64,000 bases of DNA from contig CAUYLG010034963.1 of the NCBI GenBank assembly GCA_963573385.1, positions 41,544-105,543 of the forward strand. Direction: 5' to 3'. The notes beneath the pieces were generated by a model. It saw only the letters and a list, made by a program, of their open reading frames with translations, searched no databases and was not told where the DNA came from. Positions 40,280-53,390 of this stretch are shown here, piece by piece. Positions within the stretch are counted from its first letter, which is position 1, and every line of letters starts with the position of its first letter. Position numbers and translations under genes: made by a program. This DNA comes from Cacajao melanocephalus. Lineage: Eukaryota > Chordata > Mammalia > Primates > Pitheciidae.

Positions 40280-40470
40280 AGATTGTTTTTTTGTGCTGTT
40301 CCTCTAGCATAGCAGTTCCTCTTAGATTTTTATGCTTTGTTTGTTCATTGTGCTGATATAAAGGAGATTTCTCTGAAAAAAAAAGCCCTTTCATTGTTAA
40401 TAGTTATGATTAAACTTAAGAAGATTCATACATTTCTCATAAGTCTGTTTTTCATGCATTGTGGGCCCAG
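40280..40470 (+). repeat. Local duplication, proximal copy
   Basis: About 180 bp ('atttttatgctttgtttgtt', 'ctcataagtctgtttttcat') recurs at 43050-43238 in the same orientation, about 2.77 kb away, at roughly 80-85% identity by eye. Not a repeat family I recognise. Confidence 0.88.
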
Positions 40471-40921
40471 CTGGGACAGTCAGGAGAGCACCTGCCTGTG
40501 ACCTCTTCAGCATGTCAGTGTCAGGGTAGTCAGATGTACAGATGAGGGCTCAGGGCCCCAAAAGCAAGTGCTATGCTAGACAAGGTGGAAGCTGCATGGT
40601 CTTTTATTACCTAATCTTGGAAGTCACATAGCATCACTTCTATTGTACGCTATTCATTCAAGCGGTTACCCAGAATCAAGGAGAGGCAACATAGACTTCA
40701 CCGTTTCATGGGAAAAGCATGACAGTGTTTGTAGCTGTGTTGTACGGTCATCAAACATGCACACAGGAGACTTCCCCATTCTATGTTAGAATCATTTTTT
40801 TTCTTTTTCAGAGTGTAGTATTTCCAAAATATTGTTCCCACCAGTCCCACCATTTGGAGTTTTATAGCAGTGGCTCCCAGTCTTTTGGATTTTTAATTTT
40901 AACTTTAAAAGAAAGAATGAG

Positions 40922-41181
<260 letters not shown>

Positions 41182-42635
41182 GGAATATTGGCAGAGGGAA
41201 GCCAATCTTTTATTTTACTAAGGAAGAGCATTTAAAAATAATGATTGCAATAACATGCACACTCTTTGTACTCACTATCATTTTATAAAACAGAAGGCAT
41301 GTTCACATCAAAATAATAGGAAAGACATGTTGTTAAAGGACCTTTTTTAAATTGAATAAATTTATCTTTATGAAAAAGACATACCAAATCAATTTCCTTG
41401 TTTTTCTCATTTAACTGTAGGCTAGTGGAAAGTTTCTCCTAGAGCCTGCCTGTTCTGTAGGTTGCATTTGGGAATTATTCTTGTAGACAAAAGGTCTCAA
41501 GTATGCCACTTATACTTTTTTGAGACACTCAAGATTTTATGGTCAGAATTTCATTTTTTGGTTAGTTCCATCAATTGCATAGCTTTATGTGAGGAGGACT
41601 GCAGTTTGAGTTCAACCTCCTGCATTACCGAGGTTTTACTGATTTGTAAAATGTCTAGAACAGTGTAGTCTCATGGAGTTTCAGAATAGGATGCCATAAT
41701 ACATAGTCCTGCCAGGAGTCAAATTGAAAATTAATTATAGAGATAAGACTGATGTTTATGAAATGCTGACAAATAATGCAAGTTAGAATGTGGGTGAGAG
41801 TATATAGGACTTACCCATGCAAACTGGAGTAGTCAGGATATCTTCACCAAGAATGTGAAGGTGAAGATTCAAGGTACAGGATTTGGATGAAAGGCAAGAG
41901 AAGCATGTCACTTGTATGATTAATTGAATAAAGGTTCATGGATAAGAATGAATGGATGAATGTGGTGTGCTTAGGGGCCATTTAGGGGTTCTAGGGTGCA
42001 TTGGTTTTTAACATGCCTTATCTTAGTTTCAGAGCAGAAAATAAAATGGATTCAGCGTTGTTGTTTTTTGTTTGCTTTTCAGCCACAGTATAATAATGGA
42101 TTAAAATTCCTGTTTCTTACTCTCAAAGTGACCACATTTTTCTCTAAGAAGCAGATGGCTGACTGCTCATTCTAGACATAAATCATCAATAGTCATAATA
42201 AAAAGAATCAGCTACAGAGTAACAGCTTCAATACTCTGGGTCAGCACCCGAACATCTGGGTGACCTTTCCTAAAACGCGTAAGTGTGCTTCTGACAGTTT
42301 GGGATTGAGGAGCCCTCATGTAATGCCTCATCACTAATGACAAAATAAATCTCAAGTGTCAGGAAGTGCTGCCCTGAATTCACCTCGACTTTGCCAGCAG
42401 TAATGGATTAGGAGCAACATCCATTAGCGTAAGGTAGATCCCGCTATTTATTCACTCACTGCTCTGGGCTGACAACTTAGGTGTCTGCTTGTTTTGGGAA
42501 ACAAAAGGTCACATAGGAGTATCGGTAATGGCCTGCTGGATTTTCTCTTTAGATATTTACTGCAATCTATTATGATCCAGTCTGATTGTTTTGATATCTG
42601 CCATCTGAACTTTAAAAACAACAGAAAAAAAAAAC
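41182..42635. other. Unique intron sequence
   Basis: No gene recognised. TGTTTGCTTTTCAG ending at 42082 looks like a splice acceptor, but lacks any adjoining coding sequence. A homeobox-type motif 'taatggattagg' occurs near 42402. Confidence 0.45.
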
Positions 42636-42833
42636 TTACTTTTTCTTTTTTGAGATGAAGTTTTGCTCTGTCTCTCAGGCTGTTTGTTGTGCAGTGGCGC
42701 AATCTCAGCTCACTGCAACCTCCGCCTCCTAGATTCAAGTGATTCTCCTCTCAGCCTCCTGAGTAGCTGGGATTATAGGCATCTGCCACCATGCCCAGCT
42801 AATTTTTGTATTTTGTAGTAGAGATGGGGTTTC
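42636..42833 (-). mobile_element. Alu, 5'-truncated, antisense
   Basis: Inverted Alu whose right monomer and linker are present. It stops at 'gtagagatggggtttcg', so most of the left monomer is absent. Confidence 0.9.
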
Positions 42834-43049
42834 GATAAGAGAGGGATCTCGCAGGCCTTGTGCAATTATTTTCCTATTAATGTTGATCAAGCACTGTGTG
42901 ATCTTGAGTTCATTTTCAGACTTGTTTTCCTGCCATACGCAATCATGTTCCCGGCAACTAGAAATGCCTGGACTGAAGCAGCGAGTGTCCTTGCCCCTCT
43001 AGGCCTTTCTGTTGCTGTAAAATATCAGAAGATCTAATATGAACATAGA

Positions 43050-43238
43050 TCAAAGATTGTTTTCATGTTCTGTTCCACTAAAATACCAGTTCCTTTTAGA
43101 TTTTTATGCTTTGTTTATTCACTGTGCTGATATTAATATAAAGGAGACTTTTCTGAAAAAACCCCTTTTATTGTAGTTATTCTTAAACTTAAGAAGATTA
43201 ATATATTTCTCATAAGTCTGTTTTTCATGCATTTTCTG
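43050..43238 (+). repeat. Local duplication, distal copy
   Basis: Partner of 40280-40470. It contains an extra 'ttaata' beside 'gctgatat' and otherwise keeps 'ctcataagtctgtttttcat' exactly. Confidence 0.88.
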
Positions 43239-44004
43239 ACAAGACACATGATAGCACGTCTCTTCCAAAATAGCCCACTCTTCCGATAGCATAAGCCGTT
43301 TGCCGTGGTCTCTTACGTCTGTGGCTCTGGTTGCACTCATGTCTGTATTAATATGCTTGATGCTTTTCTTCTGTCTTCACTGATATCCTGTGCTGATGCA
43401 TTTGTTCCAGTTCCTTTCAGTCCAGTGACGTGGTGCCCTCTTGCTCCTCTGAATTGCAGTGTACTTAGCTACGTCCCCGGCCTCCCTTCTCTCACTGCCC
43501 CCTCTACTTTCATCTCGTGTTCTCTGCCTTCATCATTCCTCCTGGCCTGAGACTGCCCCTTCAGCCTAGACAGTGACCTCTTCCGGGACGAGCCCAAAGG
43601 TCTTTCTTTCCTGAACTCCCATGCTGTGGGCACTGTTGAGCAGCCTTTCCTCTTCGTTTTTTCTTCTGAGGTCTTCTCTGCTCTATCCAGACCCTTCTTA
43701 TTTCCTCATCCACACTTTCTTATATCTGACTTCTTTTCCTTCTTGCACTCTAAATGTCACTATCCTCAAGGGTTGACTCTTTCACTTGTTCTTGGTCATA
43801 TCCTTTGAGCCTGGGTCATATCCTTTCACTTATTCTCGCAGGGAAATCACATTTTGCAAGGCTCTCAACTGCCCTGCTGTGCTGCTACCTCCCAAGTATG
43901 TTTCTTCATTTCCTCACCCCAGCCTGGGTGTGATGCTTCCCATGACCTCTCAGCCATCCACGCTACCTGTTCAATTAAACCCACCTACCCTCAGGCAAAC
44001 GCTT
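43239..44004. other. Unique, pyrimidine-rich intron sequence
   Basis: C/T-rich text without a recognised repeat; the overlapping open frames of 60-92 codons reflect base composition. An L2-like interior ('cctggcctgagactgcccct') is possible at 43.45-43.75 kb, but I am not confident. Confidence 0.4.
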
Positions 44005-44235
44005 CCTCTGAAGCAGGGGCTCACAAACGATAGCCCACAGCCCAGGATCCCACCTTCTGCCTGATTTTGTAGGTAAAGGTTGGTACGAACACAGCCACAC
44101 CCAGCTGTTTCCATGTTGTCTGGGACTGGTTCCATGCCGCAGCAGCAGAGCTGAGTCACTGCAGTGAGTCCGTGTGGCCCACAGAGTCTGAGATATTTAC
44201 TCTCTGGCCTTTTACAGAAGGTCAGAGTGCCTTTG
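44005..44235 (-). repeat. hAT-Charlie-type miniature transposon
   Basis: 'gctcacaaacgatagcccac', 'ctgattttgtaggtaaaggt', 'cgaacacagccacacccagc', 'tgagatatttactctctggc' and 'cttttacagaagg' appear in the order of a well-known short hAT element. Orientation is given relative to the fragment at 37420. Confidence 0.72.
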
Positions 44236-44255
44236 TCTTTTAACCCTCGGGCTTT

Positions 44256-44641
44256 CTATTAGTCTGTTTTCACACTGCTATAAAGAACTACCGGAGACTA
44301 GGTAATTTATGAAGAAAAGAGGTTTAACTGACTCATAGTTTCACAAGCTTAACAGGAAGCATGGGTAGGAGCCCTCAGGAAATTTACAGTCTTGGCGAAA
44401 GGTGAAGGGGAAGCACGTCTTACTATGGTGAGCAGGAGAGAGAGGGAAGCAGGGATGTGCCGCACCTTTAAACCATCAGATCTCGTGAGAACTCTATCAG
44501 GAGACCACATTAGGGGGATGGAGCTAAACCTTAGAAACCACCCCCGTGATCCAACCACTTCCCACCAGGCCACACCTTCAAAATGTGGGGATTACAATTC
44601 AACACGAGATTTGGGTGGGGACACAGAGCCAAACCATATTA
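44256..44641 (-). mobile_element. Solo LTR, THE1/MST-type (ERVL-MaLR), antisense
   Basis: About 385 bp reading 'tattagtctgttttcacact' ... 'gacacagagccaaaccatat', the reverse complement of a MaLR LTR. 'ggcttt' just left (44250-44255) and 'ggcttt' just right (44642-44647) are a plausible 5-6 bp target-site duplication. Confidence 0.88.
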
Positions 44642-44649
44642 GGCTTTGA

Positions 44650-45549
44650 TTTCTTTCCTTCCTTACCCAGGAACCCATAAATGACTCCCCATTGTCTGTA
44701 TAAGTAATTTAAATGGTTTTGCTTTGATATTTAGGAGTCTTCTCTTATTCATCCAGCCTAATTCTATTTCTGCACACATGAAACCCAGTCACGCCCACCA
44801 GACACCTACTCTCCCGACATTTCCAACCTTCTCATGCCTCCTACCTTAGACTTTCTCCAGGACTGTTGCGTAGTCCTAAAAGGAAGCAAAAATGCCATTC
44901 CACTTACCTCTCATTGTTCATATTCTTCCTGGTTTTTATTTTTTGAAGCTCACGAAGCATTTCCTGATGGTCAGCTGTACTGATCACTGCTTTTATTGAT
45001 TTGCATGTGTTGCCTGCTCTGCCCTATCCTGCCTTGTTTGCCTAGAGTAGAAGAGGGTTTCTGATGTGAACATCTTCCCCACTTATTTAAGACATGCCCC
45101 CCAGGCCTACCCTCCTCTTGTATTTCCTTTCTTTATCAATTTTGTTATGACCTGTCCCAAACTGGAATCCTTAATGTGGACTTCAGCTCTTCCTTACCTC
45201 ACCTGTCAGTTTACAACAGCTATGAATTCTGATAACTTAAAATACTTCCAGCCTTTTCTCTCTTCTCCAAGCCTGCTCTCGCTTCCCAGCCTTACCAGGT
45301 GGCCATCATTTCTTCCCTAGCCTACTGGAATTATCTGCTCAGGGATGTTCCTTCAGATGGTCTTTTTTCCAGGGTCAGGACTAGAGGAGAGCGAGGTGCC
45401 TGGGGTGCAAGATGAAAGGAAGCACTCACTCTCAGAGTTGTGCAAATTCAGAGCCAGCACCTGAGAGTGAAGCCTCCTTAAATTTTGTGCTCCAGGCACT
45501 TCAGGAGACTCAGTGACCTGCCCTAGTCCTGGTGGCCCTTCTCCCTCCT
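44650..45549. other. Mostly unique, possibly L2-rich intron sequence
   Basis: Text such as 'aacccagtcacgcccaccag' and 'ttctccaggactgttgcgta' faintly resembles L2 interior, but too diverged to call with confidence. Confidence 0.35.
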
Positions 45550-46283
<734 letters not shown>

Positions 46284-46329
46284 CCCCCTCTACCTTCCCC
46301 TTCTCTCCATCTTTCCTCCTTGCAGTTTA

Positions 46330-47160
46330 TCCTCTACACAGTTGCTAAAATGATATTTTCAAGTACAGATAATATCTAGTCTGTTTTTCAGTTGCCCAAA
46401 GGATAAAGCCCAATTCCTTGGGTTGACTCCAGCTCTTCCTCCAGCCTTCTCTCTTGCCACTCTGCCCCCACCCATGAATTCTGCATTCTGTCTATCCTGA
46501 ACTACCTAGAGTCTTAGTGTACTGTGCTCTGACACCCCTCCAAACCTTTGAAGATGATATTCTTCCCTCCTTTGGAACTTTCCTCAGAGAGTGCCTTTTA
46601 CTTGGAGGCCTCTATTCATTATTCAAAACCCAGTACAACTATCACCTGCTATGTGAGGCTTTTCAGAATTCCCTAGAACTAATTAAGTAGTCTTTTCTTT
46701 TTTCCCCTTAAGCATAATGTACTCACCTTAATTATAGCACGTGTTTCATTTTGTGGTAATTACTTTTTGCGTGTTTTTAATCTTCCAGGAAACCAAAGAT
46801 TCAAAGCCCCAGCTTCATATTAGAATTGCTTGGAAAGCTTTTAAAAAATATTGTCATCTGAACCCTATGCCAGAACCTTGATGTTAGCTTCACATTGCCT
46901 CTTGGAGAGAGAAGAAAAGGCAAATAATAGATAAATAACCTCTGGGTGTGGCCTGGCATCAGTGTTTTGTTTTTCCTAAAGCTCTTCAGATGATTCTAAT
47001 GAGCAGCTAGAATCTGAAACCTTGCTGCTCTAAGCTGTGATCTGCTGGAGAGTGAAAGCCATGTCCTGTTTGTTTGTGGACCTCTCCTCCCTCCCTACAC
47101 TCATACTTTTCAAGATGCCTGGTTTATAGCAGGAGCTCAAGCAAAAGCTATGGAATTAAT
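46330..47160 (+). repeat. L2 segment interrupted by a MER5-like element
   Basis: 'ggataaagcccaattccttg', 'ctccagcttctccag'-like text, 'attcaaaacccagtacaact' and 'catgtcctgtttgtttgtgg' ... 'gcaggagctcaagcaaaagc' follow L2 order. The element at about 46785-47045 splits it. Confidence 0.65.
46785..47045 (+). repeat. MER5-like hAT-Charlie element
   Basis: 'agaattgcttggaaagcttt', then 'ctgggtgtggcctggcatca' and 'agatgattctaatgagcagc' follow MER5 order. Confidence 0.6.
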
Positions 47161-47228
47161 GATCACCTGCTTCATTTGCTGGGTCAGTGATTGGGATTAT
47201 TGAAGATTGGGTTTAGTCTATTACCACT

Positions 47229-49759
47229 TGTATTAATCCCTTCTTACACTGCTATAAAGAAATACCTGAGACTGAGTAATTTATAAAGAAAAGAGGTTTA
47301 ATTGATTTACAGTTCTGCATAGCTGGGGAGGTCTCAAGAAACTTACAATCATGGCAGAAGGCACCTCTTCATAGGGCAGCAGGAGAGAAAATGAATGCTG
47401 AGTGAAGTGAGGAAGCTCCTCGTAAAACCATCAGATCTCATGAGAACTCACTCACTTTTATGAGAACAGCATGAAGGAAACCACTCCCATGATTCAGTTA
47501 TCTCCACCTGGTCTCACCTTTTGACATGTGGGGATTATTACTATTTAAGGTGAGATTTGGGTGGTGACACAGAGCCAAAGCATATCATTCCATCCCGAGC
47601 TCCTCCCAAATCTCATATCACATTTCAAAACACATACCCTTCCAAGAGTCCCCCGAAGTCTTAACTCATTCCATCATTAACCCAAAGGTCCAAGTCCAAA
47701 GTCTCATCTGAGACAAGGCAAATCCCTTCTGCCTGTGAGCCTGTAAAATCAAAAGCAAGTTAGTTACTTGCTAGATACCATGGAGGTATCTACACACATT
47801 CGGTAAATACACACATTCCAAATGGGAGAAATTAGCCAAAACGAAGGGGCTACAGGCCCTATGTGAGTCCAAAATCCAATAAGGCAGTAGTTAAACTTTA
47901 ATGCTACAGAATGATTTTCTTTGATTCCATGTCTCACATCCAGGTCACTCTGATACAAGAGGTGGGCTCCCATGGCCTTGAGCAGCTCTGCCTCTGTGGC
48001 TTTGCAGGATCCAGCCCTCCTCCTAGCTGCTTTCATGGGCCGGCATTGAGTGTCTGCAGCTTTTCCAGGCACCTGGTGCAAGCTGTTGGTGAATCTACCA
48101 TTCTGGGGTCTGGAGGGTGGTGGCCCTCTTCTCACAGCTCTATTAGGCAGTACCACAGTGGAGACTGTGTGGGGGCTTGTATCCCACATTTCCCTTCCTC
48201 ACTGCCCTAGCAAAGGTTCTCCATGAGAGCTCTGCTCCTGCAGCAAACTTCTGCCCGGAAATCTAGGAGTTTCCATACATCCTCTGAAATCTAGGCAGAG
48301 ATTGCCCAACCTCAATTCTTGACATTTGTGTATCCCTAGGCCCAACACCACATGTAAGCCACCAAGGCTTAGGGCTTGTACCCTCTGAAGCATAGTCTGA
48401 TCTATATTCTGGCCTCTTTTAGCCACAGCTGGAGCTGAAGCAGCTGGGATTCAGGGCATCATGTCCCCAGGCTGCATAGAGCAGGGGGGCCCTGGGCCCC
48501 CACCCATGAAACAATTTTGCCCTCCTAGGCCTCCAGGCCTGTGATGGGAAGGGCTACCATGAGGGTCTTTGACATGCCCTGGAGACATTTTCTCCATTGC
48601 CTTGGTGATTAACGTTCAGCTCCTTGTTACTTATGCAAATTTCTGCACTAGGCTTGAATTTCTCCCCAGAAAATGAGTTTTTCTTTTCTATCACATCATT
48701 TGGCTGCAAATTTTTCAAACTTTTATGCTCTGCTTCCTCTTGAACACTTTGTGGCTTAGAAACTTCTACCAGATACCCTAAATCATCTCTCTCAAGTTTG
48801 AAGCTCTACAGATCTCTAGGGCAGGGGGCAAAATGTCACTAGTGTCTTTGCATAGCAAGAGTGACCTTTACTCCAGTTCCCAAGAAGTTCTTCATCTTCA
48901 TCTAAGACCACCTCAGCCTGGAATTCATTGTCCATATCACTATCAGCATTTTGGTCAAAGCCATTCAACAAGCTCTAGGAAGTTTCAAACCTTCCTACAT
49001 CTTCCTGTCTTCTTCTAAGCCTTCCAAACTGTCCCAGCCCTTGGCTGGTACCCAGTTCCAAAGTAGCTTCCACATTTTTGAGTATCTTTAGAGCAGTGTT
49101 TCACTACCTAGTACCAATTTACTGTGCTAGTCCATTCTCACACTGCTCTGAAGAAATAACTTGAGACTGAGTAATTTATAAGGAAAAGAGATTGGCCGGG
49201 CGCAGTGGCTCACGCCTGTAATCCCAGCACTTTGGGAGGCCGATGGGGGCAGATCACCTGAGGTCAGAAGTTTGAGACCAGCCTGGCCAACATGGTGAAA
49301 CCCCATCTCTACTAAAGATACAAAAAGTAGCCAGGCGTGGTGGCATACACCTGTGACCCCACGTACTCAGGAGGCTGAGGCAAGAGAATGGCTTGAACCT
49401 GGTAGGTGGAGGTTGCAGTGAACCAAGATTGTGCCACTGCAATGCAGCCTGTGCGACAAAGCAAGACCTTGTCTCAAAAAAAAAAAAGGAGACCTTTAAT
49501 TAACTCACAGTTCCACAGGGCTGGGGAGGTCTCAGGAAACTAACAATCATGGTGGAAGGCACCTCTTCATGGGACAGCAGGAGAGAGAATGAGTGCTGAG
49601 TGAAGCAGGAAGCTCCTTATAAAACCATCAGATCTTGTGAAAACTTACTATCATGAGAACAGGGATTCAATTATCTCCACCTAGTCCTGCCCTTGACACG
49701 TGGGGATTATTACAATTCAAGGTAAGATTTGGGTTGGGACACGGAGCCAAAGCGTATCA
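47229..49759 (-). mobile_element. MaLR (THE1-type) element with both LTRs and internal region, antisense
   Basis: On the + strand the order is 3' LTR (47229-47587, 359 bp), internal sequence (47588-49132), then 5' LTR (49133-49759, interrupted by the Alu at 49193-49487). LTR text such as 'actgctataaagaaatacct' and 'caatcatggcagaaggcacc' is repeated in both LTRs. The ~1.5-kb internal part aligns by eye with that of the element at 53646-56326. Open frames of up to 141 codons inside are not a complete viral gene. The 5-bp flanks (CCACT and CTGCC) do not match, so an intact target-site duplication is not visible. Confidence 0.88.
49193..49487 (+). mobile_element. Alu (AluS-like) inside the 5' LTR
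   Basis: Full-length sense Alu beginning 'ggccgggcgcagtggctcac' and ending in a 12-A run. The LTR text stops at 'aaaagagatt' and resumes at 'ggagacctttaattaac'. Confidence 0.95.
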
Positions 49760-50735
49760 CTGCCTTTCTCTCTCAGCACAGAACTTGGAGTGGGAGAATT
49801 TTGCAAGAGATGGGGATCCCACTGGTGTTGAACTGATGTATGATGTCTATGGTACACCACAAAGTGACTCGCTTTAATGTTCTTGATCTCTAAGACTTTT
49901 TAAAAATTGTTTCAAATACCAAGGGTGGGGGATGCTGCAGAGCCATACATGCACAAAACTGTACTCTCTTCCCTTGTCCAATGGGCATATTGTACAGCAG
50001 CCATTTGAGGAACGACATTAGAGAATAGATATTAGGACTCCTACGGTTTGCTCAGCGGATTCAGGAAAAGTTCTGGAGTGAGCCCTCCAAACTGTTCCTG
50101 CCTGTGCTTTTTATTGCTCAGGTGAACTTAGGTAACAAGTAGCACTATTGCTTGACATGGCATTATCTGCCCATGTTCAGTCTCTGCCTGGACCAGCAAA
50201 CTTAAATGTCAGACTCTGAATGTAAAAGTCAGAGATGTGCTATAGACTGCATCTGATATTTACAGTTCTTTCTAGCTAAGATGAGCTGGCTTTTGTTGTA
50301 AATATTCTCTCATGCAAATTAGAAGGTTCCCCCCCTCTTTGTACATATGCCTTTGATGTTATTACTTTCTTTGCTTTTATTCAATTTCGTGAAAGTCCAC
50401 AGATGCTTTTGAACACATAAGGGCCCCTACCTCTGACTGCTAAAGATAGTAATTGAAAAAAGTGAGGGATCAGTTCTAGAAACCTATTAATTATGTGTTT
50501 AAATAGTTTCAGATTGCAAAAAAGAATGTCTTTGGGATTTAGAAAATTAGATTACTCTTTCAGTGCGGTTTCAGGTGTCTTCTTTTCAGAACTTGAGTTA
50601 AGGAAGGCCAAAAGTTGTCATTTCACTTTTTCTATCATTCTAGAGCCATCTTCTTTTCTTCCTGCTTTTTCTTTTCCGTCACTATTTTATTTCTTCACTT
50701 TTCTCTTTACCTGATGCCAATAGTAATATTAATAA
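49760..50735. other. Unique intron sequence
   Basis: No gene or repeat recognised. Confidence 0.5.
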
Positions 50736-50741
50736 TTGTTG

Positions 50742-51028
50742 GTCAGGTGCAGTGACTCACGTCTGTAATCCCAGCACTTCAGGAGCTAAGGGCAGGTGGA
50801 TTGCTTGAACTAAGGAGTTAGAGACCAGGCCTGGGCAATGTGGTGAAACCCCATCTCTACCAAAAATACAAAAACAACTAGCTGGATGTGGTGGCACGCA
50901 CCTGTAGTCCCAACTATTTGTGAGGCTGAGGTGGAAGGATCACTTGAGCCTGGGAGACAGAGGTTGCACTGAGCCAAGATCACTGCACTCCAACCTAGGT
51001 GACAGAGTGAGACTGTCTCAAAAATAAT
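50742..51028 (+). mobile_element. Alu (AluJ-like), sense
   Basis: Two-monomer Alu starting 'ggtcaggtgcagtgactcac', with older text 'cacttgagcctgggagacag', ending in an AAT-rich tail. Diverged and partly deleted. Confidence 0.92.
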
Positions 51029-51034
51029 AATAAT

Positions 51035-51260
51035 GTTGCTTGTTGGACAACTGTATATTTTACACAGTCCTAAGAACTTTATCTCATTTAATCTCTGAAA
51101 GCCCTGTGAAGTAGGTACTGTTATTAGCCCCACTATACAGAGGAGAAAACTGAGGCGGCACAAGGAAATTAAGTAACTCTAGGTCACACAGTTAGGAACT
51201 GGTAGAGCAAGGGTTCAGATCTAAGCCATCTGTTTTAAGAGCCCAAGCTCTTGACTATTT
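51035..51260 (-). repeat. MIR SINE, antisense
   Basis: 'cagtcctaagaactttatct', 'aagtaggtactgttattagc', 'cagaggagaaaactgaggcg', 'taagtaactctaggtcacac' and 'ccaagctcttgactatttgc' form an inverted MIR. Confidence 0.82.
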
Positions 51261-52849
51261 GCTATCTGACCCAAAGTTTAGAGTGGTAAATGGTAGTGGA
51301 ATGAAGATTAAGGATATTGCATTTTATTTTTAAAAAACACCCCATCTCAACCCCCATTGCTTTAATAATGAGTTCACTTCTCAGCACTTTTAATGAAAGA
51401 ATTTAATAGAACAAGTACTGAAGATTTCATGCTGTCATTTGTAATTCAGACACAGAATCTGCAACCAGTAATGATAAGAAATAGCAAATTGTGGATAACA
51501 AGGAGATGTTACAGCCTACTTAGCATCTTGGGTGGGGTGCAGGGACAGCTGGAGAGGGACAGTGGCCCCTGGAGTCAGCCTTCTGTGGACTCGGATGGAG
51601 TCTGGCCAAGGGAAAACCACACTCAGCCAACCACTTTGGGGTTCCAGGAACAGGGACAACAGGGCAGCTGCTGTGAAGCTTATATATCAGTGAGTGGGTG
51701 AGGAGGGTCCATAAGAAGGCAACAAGGGAGAGAGACATCCCACTCCTACCCCCATGCAGACAGAAAGGAAAGACGGGCCAGGTTTGCAGGACTAACTGAC
51801 TCAACATCTAACCTAAACCAAGCATTTGACACAGGAGGAAGCTAGAAGACTGGCCTGAGATCTTAAGTCTAGTTAGAGGGAGACTAGAACTAGTCCAGGG
51901 TACCTTGGCCCTCACTCCAGATATTTTTCTAATATAAAGTGAAAAAAAAAACAAAAAGACTCTTTCTTAGAGGAAATAGGAAAGAGGGGGCTGTGAGTGC
52001 TAGAATTGACCTTAAGAAGGTATCATTTTTAGTGTTGCCTTTAGTAATAAGAAAAAACAATTTTCAGTGACTATTCCAGTGGCTTATACAAACCTGATTT
52101 CTTTAAGCACAAAGCATATCTTTAGGGGTCTTCAGAGGCACGGTAGAAACCTCTTACCTGACTATATTAGGTCTGGTAATTAGTTGGTTAGTAGAAAAGT
52201 TGGTAAAAGCAGGAAAACTTGCAAAATATAAATATGTATGTAAACATGGTGTTTTAAATATAAGCATACATTTATTTCACCATCTTTGGATGCAGAGTTA
52301 GAAACTTTTCCTTTAAGATGGGCTTTTCAAACTGGAGTTCCCCATTGTTTTCTTTGCATTACTACAGTTATTCTGTGGCTTTGATTTTTAGTCTTAAGTT
52401 TCTTTAAAGTGGAGTGAGACCTTAAAGACACATGTGCCACAATCTGAGCATAAGAGACTTCATCTTATTTTTCCTTAATCTTTTACAGTTTTATCACTCA
52501 AATTGCAGTGATTTTCTTTTGCAAGTCATCTTCCCTGTCTTTCTTACATTCACTTTCGTAGAAATAGCTCCCTTTCCTTTCATACTCATATTTTATTTTT
52601 TATGTGATTTGTATTAAATTAAATGCATAATTAATAACAAACAGAATTGGCATAAAAAAGCTGAGTACAAACATAGCCAACTCTTGCAAAGCATAAAGTG
52701 CTGCTCATGGAAGCACAAGGAAGATGGGTGACAGAAAGGAAAACATTTTAAGTGTGGTTGTGGGAGGGTTGGTTACTTTATTGGGTTGGTAAAATGAAAA
52801 CTGGCCAAGTAATGTTAGAGGGAAAATTATTTGTAATGGTTGTTAAAGC
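51261..52849. other. Unique intron sequence
   Basis: No gene or repeat family recognised. Opposite-strand frames of 102 and 95 codons overlap at 51.4-51.8 kb and look like chance. Confidence 0.45.
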
Positions 52850-53390
52850 ACAGTAAGGCAGACTTTATTCAGAACCGTCACAACAGATGTAGGGACCACT
52901 GCAATAGGTTTTGCAGTAAAGAATAGAGATCAGGCTCAACTCCTAATAAGAAAAGGAAAGGTGTGAATTTAGAGTCAAGGACCAGGGTGGGAGAGTTAGT
53001 GGATAGAAAATTCCCAAGAGGGCCCTACAGCCAAACCACCCTGAACATGCCCAATCTCGTCAGAAAATTACCAAGAGGAAACATAGGGGTAAAGGAGATT
53101 TGGGGTAAACTGACCTAACTGGATTCTTGCTGAAGAGAGACCAGGATGATCAGACATTGCCTCGAGGGTGGGGGAGAATGAGGAATCTGGTCAGATGTTG
53201 AAGACAACCAGCTATCTAGAGTCAGGGGTTCAGGCTAAACAGATTTGGCAGGATTCTTGCTAAAACTGGGCAATGCAGAAATGAACGCAGAAGTCCATAC
53301 ATCATAATCTAGTTGAGAAGAGAAGTCCGAAGACTAGAGTTTGGTCAAGGAGAGATTGTGTGTCAGTGGGCCTCTTCTGTAGACATACCT
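52850..53390. repeat. Unclassified sequence, possibly an antisense LTR, hosting a 5S-derived insert
   Basis: 'aaggcagactttattcagaa' resembles the reverse complement of an LTR polyadenylation region (GAATAAAG). Ends and family are unclear. Confidence 0.3.
53005..53078 (+). pseudogene. Truncated 5S rRNA retropseudogene with 17-bp target-site duplication
   Basis: Bases 53022-53061 (40 bp) resemble the first 39 nt of 5S rRNA, with 'accaccctgaac' and 'atctcgtc' conserved. Several differences fall at CpG sites of 5S (ACGG to ACAG, ACGCG to ACATG, CCGAT to CCAAT), as expected from methyl-CpG decay. The insert lies exactly between 'agaaaattcccaagagg' (53005-53021) and 'agaaaattaccaagagg' (53062-53078), a 17-bp direct repeat with one mismatch. 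There is no A-tail, so it resembles the known class of 3'-truncated 'tailless' retropseudogenes. It cannot make 5S RNA because the internal promoter region is absent. Confidence 0.8.

Noticed and set aside
42069..42082. TGTTTGCTTTTCAG as a real exon acceptor
   Set aside because: No coding similarity or nearby matching donor is visible downstream; kept only as a decoy.
47764..48426. Open frames of 141, 99 and 75 codons
   Set aside because: They fall in the MaLR internal region on both strands and show no intact viral or host domain.
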